Assembly: GCA_027031325.1 (NCBI GenBank)
Contig: JALVRI010000392.1
Span: 1 to 12,260 of the forward strand
Source of the DNA: Desulfobacteraceae bacterium
GTDB lineage: Bacteria > Desulfobacterota > Desulfobacteria > Desulfobacterales > Desulfosarcinaceae
Reading direction: 5' to 3'
Length of the DNA stretch: 12,260 nt
Made by a program: the position numbers and the translations under genes. Shown one piece after another: positions 6,501 to 11,855 of the stretch (positions within the stretch are counted from its first letter, which is position 1; every line of letters begins with the position of its first letter). Under the pieces are notes generated by a model. The model saw only the letters and a program-made list of their open reading frames with translations. It was not told the DNA's origin and did no database searches.

Positions 6501-7980
6501 GTCCTGTTCGCCGCGCACCCATGAACCGTTGTTCCAGGAGACCATTCGCGAAGCAGGGCTCAACAAGTACCTTTTCGAGATGGCAAACATCCGCGACCAG
6601 AACACCTGGGTTCACATGAACGACCCGCAAAAGGCTACTGAAAAGGCCAAGGACCTGGTGCGGATGGCGGTTGCCAAGGCGGCCTATATCGAACCGTTGC
6701 ACCAGGTCAGCATGGAGGTAAAACGGTCCGCCCTGGTGGTTGGAGGCGGCGTTGCCGGCATGGAAGCCGCCCTGGGAATCGCCGACCAAGGTTTCCAGGC
6801 TTACCTGGTGGAACGCTCGGACCACCTGGGAGGTAACGCCCGCTGGCTGCGCCAGACCTGGCAGGGCGAGCAGGTGGCTCCCTATCTGTCCAGCCTCATC
6901 GAGCGGGTCAAACAGCATCCCCGGATCAGGCTCTTTTTGCGCACGGAACCCATTGAGACCTCGGGAATCCTGGGAAATTTCACCACGACCTTGGCAACCG
7001 CCGGGGCCACCCTGACAACCACCGTAGTCGAGCACGGGGCAACCATCCTGGCAACCGGCGGCCGGGAACTGAAACCGGAGGGTTATCTTTACGGTGAGCA
7101 CCCGGATGTTTTGACCCACAAGGATCTGGACGAGGCCATGAGCGCTGAAGATCCACGCCTTGCCGGAGCCGACACCGTGGTTTTTATTCAATGCGTCGGC
7201 TCGCGCAACGAGCAGAGGCCGTCATGCAGCCGGGTCTGCTGCACCCACAGCATCAAATCGGCTCTGGCCCTGAAACAGCAGAAGCCCGATATGAACGTAT
7301 TTATCCTCTACCGGGACATCCGGACTTACGGTTTTCGCGAGGAGCTTTATCGCAAGGCACGTGAAAAGGGTATTATCTTCATTCGCTTCGATCCCCAAGA
7401 TCCTCCCCGGGTCGCCCAGAAGCAAGGTCGCCTTGGGGTCCTGGTAAAAGACCATATCCTCGGGCGACCGGTGGAACTGGCCCCTGACCTGTTGATCCTG
7501 GCTTCGGCCATCGTGCCCAGCGACAACAAAGACCTGTTCGAGCTGTTCAAGGTATCTGTGAACGCAGAAGGTTTTCTGGTGGAAGCCCATGCCAAGCTAC
7601 GGCCGGTTGACTTTGCCTCCGAAGGAATCTTCATGGCCGGTCTTGCCCATTATCCCAAGTCCCTGGACGAGTCCATAGCCCAGGCCCAGGCGGCTGTTTC
7701 AAGGGCAGCCACAATCTTGTCCAAGGACGCCATCTGGGTGGGCGGAATCGTGGCCGAGGTGGACCCTGACCGCTGCGCGGTCTGCCTGACCTGCGTGCGC
7801 ACCTGCCCGTACGGGACGCCGTATATAGGGGAGGAAGGCCACGCGGTGATCGAACCTGCCGGTTGCCACGGGTGCGGATGTTGCGTGGCCGAATGTCCGG
7901 GCAAGGCCATAACCCTGAAGCATTTCACCGACGAACAGTTGATCGCCAAAACCGCGGCCCTTTTCGCCGAGTGCGTCTGA
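3526..7980 (+). CDS. hdrA: HdrA-type flavin/FeS polyprotein with internal GltD-like NAD(P)H module
   Basis: This 1484-residue cytosolic protein is an electron-transfer hub. Residues about 15-155 form the start of an HdrA core: an FAD Rossmann motif VVGGGIAGIQAA, the HdrA motif NDCSMC, and a [4Fe-4S] site CTSCGECAKACP (Cys117, 120, 123, 127). At about 160-570 a GltD/NfnB-like module is inserted: Cys-rich APCKATCP and VCGRVCHHPCEGEC, an FAD motif VGSGPAGLS, and a second Rossmann fold VIGGGNVAIDVA followed by RREEMPAWEHE. HdrA resumes at 625 (CLKCGVCSECYQCVQAC; QCVGSRD..SSVCC) up to about 905. A second HdrA unit follows from 928: VCNCGINIGG, VASCSPRTHEP, an FAD motif VVGGGVAGMEAA and another QCVGSRN..SRVCC, ending in a 2x[4Fe-4S] ferredoxin domain (Cys1417-1427 and 1447-1457). 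The second unit lacks CSMC. Ordinary HdrA is much shorter (roughly 650 residues). HdrB and HdrC are absent nearby. The NAD(P)H role is inferred from the fold. The start is preceded by AGGGGA. Confidence is high for the architecture. Confidence 0.92.
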   Translation: MEGKNSTRDKKDVVGSVMVVGGGIAGIQAALDLADSGFLVKMVESKSAIGGVMAQLDKTFPTNDCSMCVISPKLVEAGRHLNIDLHTMAEVESVEGELGNFKVTLLEHPRYVELDKCTSCGECAKACPIELPNLFDEGMGKRKAAFKLYPQGMPSAFTIDKKGTAPCKATCPAHVSIQGYIALINDGRYGEALDLFRKDHPLPGVCGRVCHHPCEGECTRKDVDQPLAIRELHRFLADWETGQGELRVPETAEKRPEKVAIVGSGPAGLSTAYFLAKNGYQVTIFEKLPVAGGMMAVGIPEYRLPREMLQREIDLIKAMGVEIRTGVTFGKDITLDSLKADGFAAVFVAIGLHNSRRLGVPNEDAEGVLEGVAFLRDVALGNPVDIGEEVLVIGGGNVAIDVALTAKRKGAKNVTMVCLERREEMPAWEHEIEEAIQEDVKIVNSFGPKQFFIDKSSRVSGIEFKSCTAVFDENGRFNPSYDENACQPFFADTVIIAIGQSANLEKISEQGIETTPPGGLKADPLTLQTPLEWVFAGGDVVYGPKSVVEAVACGKEAAESIHRYLNGLDLYQGREKRWDFVRPDIEGRPKAARVPVRCLDPEARQCNFMEISYGYNEEEARTEASRCLKCGVCSECYQCVQACLANAIDHEMEPRRTTVEVGSIILAPGFKAYDPSKHIFYGYAEHPNVVTSLEFERILSASGPFQGHLVRPSDHKEPEKIAWLQCVGSRDINQCGHSYCSSVCCMYAAKQTVIAKEHSEKELDTVVFYMDMRTHGKDFDRYYLRAQEERGVRFVRARVHTIDPVEDDRLRLRYVSEDGSLEEEVFDMVVLSVGLAPNDQAVALAEKMDVNLNQHLFAATSDLAPVATNRPGIYVCGAFQGPKDIPQSVMEASAAAAQATEKLAGARGSMIRTKSLPPELDVSGQEPRIGVFVCNCGINIGGIADVPAVREYAKGLPHVVHVEDNLFTCSQDTQDKMKEVIKEKGINRVVVASCSPRTHEPLFQETIREAGLNKYLFEMANIRDQNTWVHMNDPQKATEKAKDLVRMAVAKAAYIEPLHQVSMEVKRSALVVGGGVAGMEAALGIADQGFQAYLVERSDHLGGNARWLRQTWQGEQVAPYLSSLIERVKQHPRIRLFLRTEPIETSGILGNFTTTLATAGATLTTTVVEHGATILATGGRELKPEGYLYGEHPDVLTHKDLDEAMSAEDPRLAGADTVVFIQCVGSRNEQRPSCSRVCCTHSIKSALALKQQKPDMNVFILYRDIRTYGFREELYRKAREKGIIFIRFDPQDPPRVAQKQGRLGVLVKDHILGRPVELAPDLLILASAIVPSDNKDLFELFKVSVNAEGFLVEAHAKLRPVDFASEGIFMAGLAHYPKSLDESIAQAQAAVSRAATILSKDAIWVGGIVAEVDPDRCAVCLTCVRTCPYGTPYIGEEGHAVIEPAGCHGCGCCVAECPGKAITLKHFTDEQLIAKTAALFAECV

Positions 7981-7982
7981 AA

Positions 7983-7996
7983 CGCGGAAGGCCGCG
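7983..7996 (+). other. Short hairpin after the hdrA stop
   Basis: CGCGG, AAGG loop, CCGCG makes a 5-bp tetraloop hairpin beginning 3 bases after the hdrA stop. No T tract follows, so read-through into the next gene is expected. It resembles the hairpin placed after the first MetF stop, which could mean segmental mRNA stabilisation inside the operon. Confidence 0.3.
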
Positions 7997-8045
7997 GCGG
8001 GCGCTGTCTAAGCCATCAAGTCTGACGGGAAAGGAAGGATGATAA

Positions 8046-8468
8046 ATGAGTGATCGGTTTGAACCCCAAATCCTGGCGTTTTGCTGTAAGTACTGCGCCT
8101 ATGCTGCCGGAGACCTGGCAGGCTCCATGCGGCTGAACTATCCACCCAATGTTAAAGTGGTCCAGGTTCCATGCAGTGGCAGGGTAGATATTATCCACCT
8201 GCTGCGGGTTATCGAAGACGGTGCCGACGCCGTCTACGTGGCCGGGTGACTGGAGGGAGAATGCCATTTCCTGGAAGGAAATCTGAAAACCCGTCGCAAG
8301 GTGGATTACGTTAGGAAGACCTTGGAACAGATCGGCATGGAACCGGACAGGGTCCAGATGTTCAATCTTTCTTCTGCCATGGGCCCGCGCTTTGCCGAAA
8401 TAGCCACCGAGATGACCGAGAAGACAAGGGAGCTTGGGCCGAGTCCCCTGTCTGCCAATAAGTGTTGA
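8046..8468 (+). CDS. mvhD: MvhD-type electron adaptor, selenocysteine-containing (UGA at 8247)
   Basis: MvhD passes electrons into HdrA, usually through a [2Fe-2S] cluster. A conventional reading stops at TGA 8247-8249 after 67 residues, in the middle of the family's most conserved motif. Reading that TGA as selenocysteine gives a 140-residue protein, the normal MvhD length, ending at TGA 8466-8468. N-terminal features are FCCKYCAYAAGD and VPCSGRVD. At residues 66-79 the protein reads AG-Sec-LEGECHFLEGN, where homologues have GC..G.CH...GN, so Sec68 replaces a conserved Cys. The continuation after UGA keeps the family pattern (RRKVDYVRKTLEQIG, FNLSSAMGPRFAEI). A bacterial SECIS-like hairpin lies directly downstream. 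Selenocysteine is established in the methanogen MvhD homologue VhuD and is reported in related bacterial proteins. The start ATG follows AAGGAAGG. The gene sits between hdrA and metV, as expected for a partner of both. A sequencing error or pseudogene is the alternative, but it would not explain the hairpin. Confidence 0.92.
8247..8282 (+). promoter_or_regulatory. UGA selenocysteine codon and bacterial SECIS element
   Basis: The in-frame TGA (8247-8249) is followed by a perfect 7-bp stem, ATTTCCT (8266-8272) with AGGAAAT (8276-8282), closing a GGA loop (8273-8275). The loop starts with G, as bacterial SECIS elements require in the first loop positions, and it begins 23 bases after the UGA, inside the usual range of about 16 to 37. 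SelB would bind this mRNA hairpin and deliver Sec-tRNA. The element lies inside the coding sequence, as is usual in bacteria. Confidence 0.87.
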
Positions 8469-8536
8469 GGTACGGCTTTTTTGAGTTAAATGGCGGCCTG
8501 CGATCTCAACCTGGCCGGAGTAAAGGAGGCCGGTAG

Positions 8537-8584
8537 ATGGCAGGTGGCCGCAACACAGTAGAGGTGACCAATGATTATCGCTGA
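8537..8584 (+). other. Possible 15-residue leader ORF overlapping the metV start
   Basis: AAAGGAGG (8522-8529) is the strongest ribosome binding site seen in the window. It sits 7 bases before an ATG at 8537 that opens a 15-codon frame ending at TGA 8582-8584. This frame is +1 relative to metV and runs 14 bases past the metV ATG (8571), so its termination could feed ribosomes back to metV. The peptide, MAGGRNTVEVTNDYR, is not recognised. metV also has its own GAGGTG site, so the leader may be incidental. The rest of the 8469-8536 gap has a six-T run at 8477-8482 but no clear stem before it. Confidence 0.3.
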
Positions 8585-9239
8585 TCGTAAACCCCTGGAA
8601 GAGATCCAGGAGATGGTCGAAAACTGCGAGAAGATCCTGCTGTTAGGTTGCAAGGGATGCGTGACCGTTTGTAACGTGGGAGGCTTGAAGGAGGTCCAGG
8701 TCCTGGCATCCACCCTCAGGATCGCCCGCAAAAAAGAAGGCCATCCGCTGGACGTGGAAGAAAAAGTTTTGGAACGCCAGTGTGACCCGGAGTACGTCGA
8801 GCAGTTGCGGGACAGCTATGACCAGTACGATGCGGTCCTGTCCATGGCTTGCGGCGTAGGCCCCCAGTTTCTCTCCGAAGCGTATCCTGACCAGCGGTTT
8901 TTCCCGGCCGTCAACACCAAATTCATGGGTGGAGCGGTCCAGCACGGGATCTGGGAAGAACGTTGCGCCGGATGCGGAACCTGCGTCATTCACTTCTATG
9001 ACGGGATGTGTCCCATCGCCCGCTGTTCCAAGAGCCTGCTCCACGGGCCATGTGGAGGAAGCGCAGACGGCAAATGTGAAGTCTCCAGGGACATCGAGTG
9101 CATCTGGGACAAGATTGTCCGCAAGAAGATGGAGCAGAACCGACTGGAAGATCTGCGCATTCTTCGGGCTGCCAAGGATTGGCGTACGGCCCGCGATGGT
9201 GGACCCCGCAGAAGCATAAGGGAGGAATTGGTCAAATGA
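8571..9239 (+). CDS. metV: MetV, methylene-THF reductase C-terminal/zinc-FeS subunit
   Basis: The 222-residue protein belongs to the MetV family that pairs with MetF in acetogens and related anaerobes and carries iron-sulfur/zinc sites for electron delivery to the MetF flavin. It has 14 cysteines. The N-terminal part has LLGCKGCVTVC (Cys27, 30, 34) and MACGVGPQF (Cys94). The C-terminal part has CAGCGTC (Cys132, 135, 138), MCPIARC (147, 152), HGPCGGSADGKC (161, 169) and Cys177; the CPIARC..LLHGPCGG segment is the family signature. Translation starts at ATG 8571 after GAGGTG; a TGA six bases upstream in frame (8565-8567) rules out a longer start. The stop overlaps the metF ATG in an ATGA arrangement, which implies translational coupling and a 1:1 complex. 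Electrons would come from MvhD/HdrA. The tail after about residue 180 is strongly charged. Confidence 0.92.
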   Translation: MIIADRKPLEEIQEMVENCEKILLLGCKGCVTVCNVGGLKEVQVLASTLRIARKKEGHPLDVEEKVLERQCDPEYVEQLRDSYDQYDAVLSMACGVGPQFLSEAYPDQRFFPAVNTKFMGGAVQHGIWEERCAGCGTCVIHFYDGMCPIARCSKSLLHGPCGGSADGKCEVSRDIECIWDKIVRKKMEQNRLEDLRILRAAKDWRTARDGGPRRSIREELVK

Positions 9240-10174
9240 GTGAGAATGGATACAAAGCCGGAAGCAATCTGGAGAAAGTACTCAAAGCCGGTCACTTTGC
9301 TTTTACTGGCGAATGCGGGCCGCCCAAAGGCGCCAACGTCGAGCACTTGAGGGAAAAGTTCGAATACCTCAGGGACAAGGTGGACGCCATCAATGTTACC
9401 GACAACCAGACGGCGGTGGTGCGCATGTCCAGCAAGGCTGCCAGCGCCCTGATGGTCCAGGCCGGCCTGGAACCCAATTTCCAGATGGTCTGCCGTGACC
9501 GCAACCGCCTGGCAATGATGGCCGATATCCTGGGGGCCTATGCCTTGGGGATTCGTAATATGCTCTGCCTTTCGGGGGACCACCAGCATTTCGGAAACCA
9601 TCCCCAGGCCAAGAACGTCTATGACATCGATTCCATGCAACTCATAGCCATGGTAAAGAAGATGCGGGACGAGGGCAAGTTTCTCAACGATGAACCTATC
9701 GATGTTCCACCGAAGATTTTTATCGGTGCCGCCTGCAATCCCTTTGCCGACCCGGTGGAATACAGGATTTACCGCCTGGCCAACAAGATCGACGCCGGGG
9801 CCGATTTTATCCAGACCCAGTGCATCTACAACATGGAGCGCTTCCGCAACTTCATGAAGCGGGCGGTCGACATGGGCCTTACCGAGCGGGCGTATATCCT
9901 GGCCGGGGTGACGCCGATGAAAAGCGCCCGCATGGCAAAGTATATGGCCAAGAACGTGCCCGGCATGGATGTGCCCGAAGAACTCATCAAGCGCCTTGAA
10001 GGGGCCGGCAAAGGCAAGATGGCCGAAGAGGGAATCAAGTTCGCCATCGAGCAGATTCAGGAGTTCAAAGAGATGGAAGGTGTGGCCGGTGTGCACTTGA
10101 TGGCCATCGAGTGGGAACACCGGGTGCCTGAGATTGCAGAGCGCGCAGATGTCCTGCCGCGGCCGCAGGTCTAG
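9236..10174 (+). CDS. metF: 5,10-methylenetetrahydrofolate reductase, MetF
   Basis: This flavoprotein interconverts methylene-THF and methyl-THF in the methyl branch of the reductive acetyl-CoA pathway. The 312-residue protein retains the key residues: Glu26 in FTGECGPPKG (E. coli Glu28), Asp115 in CLSGD (E. coli Asp120) and Gln195 in IQTQ (E. coli Gln183). It also has VCRDRNRLAMMADILG and the C-terminal MAIEWEHRVPEI. It resembles the first MetF of the operon throughout, so the two are paralogues, but only this copy has the full catalytic set. I chose ATG 9236 because it overlaps the metV stop as ATGA and follows GGGAGGAA; a frame extending back to 9098 lies inside metV and is not a real start. 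It presumably forms the MetFV core with the preceding gene and takes electrons from the HdrA/MvhD system. Confidence 0.95.
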   Translation: MSENGYKAGSNLEKVLKAGHFAFTGECGPPKGANVEHLREKFEYLRDKVDAINVTDNQTAVVRMSSKAASALMVQAGLEPNFQMVCRDRNRLAMMADILGAYALGIRNMLCLSGDHQHFGNHPQAKNVYDIDSMQLIAMVKKMRDEGKFLNDEPIDVPPKIFIGAACNPFADPVEYRIYRLANKIDAGADFIQTQCIYNMERFRNFMKRAVDMGLTERAYILAGVTPMKSARMAKYMAKNVPGMDVPEELIKRLEGAGKGKMAEEGIKFAIEQIQEFKEMEGVAGVHLMAIEWEHRVPEIAERADVLPRPQV

Positions 10175-10234
10175 TGCTTTTGGCCGGCAACCTGCAGGCG
10201 ATATGTTCAATGACAGCACGCAAAGGAGAAAATC

Positions 10235-10627
10235 ATGAGTGAGAAGAAGAGAATACTGGTGGTGGACGATGAGCCTGATTTCTGCGCCATCGTGCAGGGA
10301 AATCTTGAAAAGGAGGGCTTTGAAGTCGAAGTGGCCTACGACGGTATCGAGGGGCTGGAGAAAGTCAAGGCCAATCCGCCCGATGCAATCGTGCTGGACG
10401 TGATGATGCCCGAAAAGGACGGGTACGCCGTTTGCAAGGAGTTGAAAGGCGATCCCAAGTACCGCGACATTCCGGTCCTGATGTTGACGGCGGTGGCTTC
10501 CCATGTGACTTCGACCCGTTATTCCCATTATGACGGGATGAGTATGGAAGCCGATGATTACCTTGCCAAGCCCGCCTCGGCCGAGCAGATAACCGAGAGC
10601 ATTAAATGGCTTTTGGACATGAAGTGA
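10235..10627 (+). CDS. Single-domain response regulator (REC only)
   Basis: The 130-residue protein is one CheY-like receiver with no output domain. The acidic residues Asp11-Asp12, phospho-acceptor Asp55 in IVLDVMMPEKDG, Thr85 and Lys112 (DDYLAKP) are all present, so it should be phosphorylated. Between Thr85 and Lys112 the loop is a few residues longer than in CheY, with an unusual STRYSHYDGMSMEADDY sequence. It follows metF by 60 bp and has an excellent ribosome binding site (AAAGGAG before ATG 10235), so it is probably the last gene of the operon. It could relay phosphate to the NtrC-type activator or act by protein contact; neither can be read from the sequence. The kinase fragment at the right edge is a possible partner. 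Confidence 0.92.
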   Translation: MSEKKRILVVDDEPDFCAIVQGNLEKEGFEVEVAYDGIEGLEKVKANPPDAIVLDVMMPEKDGYAVCKELKGDPKYRDIPVLMLTAVASHVTSTRYSHYDGMSMEADDYLAKPASAEQITESIKWLLDMK

Positions 10628-10884
10628 TCCTGTAAGATCCAGGTGGATTCCGGCCTGCGGAAGGCGCCCGGGAGCCTTGTCCGTCCGGGACTGAGCCTGG
10701 AATATCGTTAGTGTTACACACGACACTCCGGCATTTTTTCTGTCGGCGGGCAACTTGCCCAGCTGCTGTTTCCCCCATACGATTTTGCCCCGGCCTTTAA
10801 GCTTACGGCCGTGCCCTGAAATTTTCCTGCAACCCGGTGGCAAGGGTCCAATGTTTGGGTTTTAACCACACCCGACGGTTCTTG
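10628..10884. other. Intergenic region between the response regulator and the aroE-like gene
   Basis: No gene is evident. It contains several small inverted repeats: AAGGC/GCCTT (10661-10665 with 10674-10678), AGTGT/ACACT (10710-10727) followed six bases later by a T run (10734-10739), GGGCA/TGCCC (10748-10760), and an imperfect 21-bp palindrome with arms CGGCC/GGCCG around TAAGCTTA (10791-10811). The AGTGT/ACACT stem with the T run is the closest to a terminator for the operon but is weak. The palindrome could be an operator for the downstream gene. Confidence 0.35.
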
Positions 10885-10898
10885 TTGATTATGATCAA
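10885..10898. promoter_or_regulatory. Perfect FNR-type palindrome at the aroE-like start
   Basis: TTGATTATGATCAA matches the FNR/CRP-family consensus TTGAT-N4-ATCAA at all ten defined bases. It is centred on the proposed ATG of the aroE-like gene (10891), a position suited to repression, not activation. I found no -10 element at the class II spacing downstream. A chance match is possible. Confidence 0.35.
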
Positions 10899-11748
10899 TT
10901 CTAAAACGTCCATTCTAAGTTCTCAACTGGACTTGTACGCGCCCGTATTTTGCATAATCAGCGACCGGCGGGTATACCGCTCCAGATCGCCCCAATTGTT
11001 CCGGCACGTGATCGGCAGGGTCGGGATCAATGCCAGCTACGTGCCTTTCATGGTCCGGCCGGAAAACCTGGCAAAGGCTTTTGAAAGCCTGCGCGTTTTG
11101 AACATAGCCGGCGCCAATATTACAGTTCCTTACAAGGAGAAAGCGGTCGCCTTCCTGGATGAGCTTTCCGAGGGCGCCAACATAATCGGGGCGGTCAACA
11201 CGGTTGTTTGCAAGGACGGAAGGCTGAAAGGATACAATACCAATGCCATCGGCATTATGGACGCCCTGGAAGAAGCCGGACTGGATGTAAGCGGCAAGAC
11301 GGCTCTGGTTTTCGGCACCGGGGGGGTGGCCCGCGCAGTGGTATTCATCCTCAACTGGTTGAGGGCCGCCCGGGTGTGGGTGGTTGGCCGGGATATTCAC
11401 AAAGCGGTCAGGTTGTCGGAAGATATCGCCGGTCTGCCGCTGGACCTGGAGGGGGTGGAAGGTTTCAACGAGCCGGTCGACCTGCTGATCAACACCACGC
11501 CTGTCTCCAGCCCGGACGAGTCACCCGAACTTGAAAAGCTGGTGACCGGGTTGAAGTGCCCGGTGAGCGAACTGGTATACGATCTTAACTACGGACGCCC
11601 CGCCAACTTTTGGCAGACAATGGCCCGCAAACGCAAGCTGGCCTTTCTGGACGGTACAACCACCCTGGCCCACCAGGCCAGCCGGACTTTTGCCCTCTGG
11701 ACCGGCATCAGGGTGAAGCCCGCCGAGTTTCTTTCGATTTCAAAGTAA
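10891..11748 (+). CDS. Shikimate dehydrogenase-like (AroE family) protein, atypical active site
   Basis: AroE reduces 3-dehydroshikimate with NADPH in aromatic amino-acid synthesis. This 285-residue protein has both AroE halves: YRSRSP (Ser31, Ser33), NITVPYKE with catalytic Lys82, GAVNTV (Asn103), the dinucleotide motif FGTGGVARA (141-149), DLNYGRP, and DGTTTLAHQASRTFALWTG near the end. In the signature that normally reads NTDxxG, it reads NTNAIG, so the catalytic Asp (Asp102 in E. coli) is Asn118. The usual His-Asn after SxSP and the ATPxGM motif (here TTPVSS) also differ. It may be an AroE paralogue with another substrate or reduced activity. ATG 10891 lacks a clear ribosome binding site; a GTG at 10837 would add 18 residues with no family resemblance, and a TTG at 10933 is also possible. 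It is 263 bp beyond the operon, so probably separately expressed. Confidence 0.85.
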   Translation: MINSKTSILSSQLDLYAPVFCIISDRRVYRSRSPQLFRHVIGRVGINASYVPFMVRPENLAKAFESLRVLNIAGANITVPYKEKAVAFLDELSEGANIIGAVNTVVCKDGRLKGYNTNAIGIMDALEEAGLDVSGKTALVFGTGGVARAVVFILNWLRAARVWVVGRDIHKAVRLSEDIAGLPLDLEGVEGFNEPVDLLINTTPVSSPDESPELEKLVTGLKCPVSELVYDLNYGRPANFWQTMARKRKLAFLDGTTTLAHQASRTFALWTGIRVKPAEFLSISK

Positions 11749-11796
11749 TTTCCAAAAGGTTCCAGGAACAAAGTGCAGCCCAGGTACAATCGATGC

Positions 11797-11829
11797 CCCG
11801 CCGGGTGGATGCCGTTTACCACCGGCGGG
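11797..11829. terminator. Strong GC-rich hairpin between convergent genes
   Basis: CCCGCCGGGTGG (11797-11808) pairs with CCACCGGCGGG (11819-11829) over 11 bp with one bulged G and a 10-base loop. It lies between the aroE-like stop and the convergent kinase stop. Neither strand has a T tract after it, so if it terminates transcription it does so without the usual U run, perhaps in both directions. It could instead be a repeated palindromic element; I see no second copy in this window. Confidence 0.45.
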
Positions 11830-11855
11830 AAGATATCCCGGTGTGGGCGCAGCTG

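Noticed and set aside
5746..7191. 481-residue minus-strand open frame inside hdrA
   Set aside because: Antisense shadow of the HdrA polyprotein; low-complexity composition and no recognisable motif or ribosome site.
10710..10739. Intrinsic terminator after the response regulator
   Set aside because: The 5-bp AGTGT/ACACT stem is weak and six bases separate it from the T run, so I do not call it.
8996..10843. 615-residue minus-strand open frame antisense to metV, metF and the response regulator
   Set aside because: It is the mirror of well-supported genes with clear motifs, is rich in His/Gly/Leu as reverse-strand shadows are, and matches no family I recognise.
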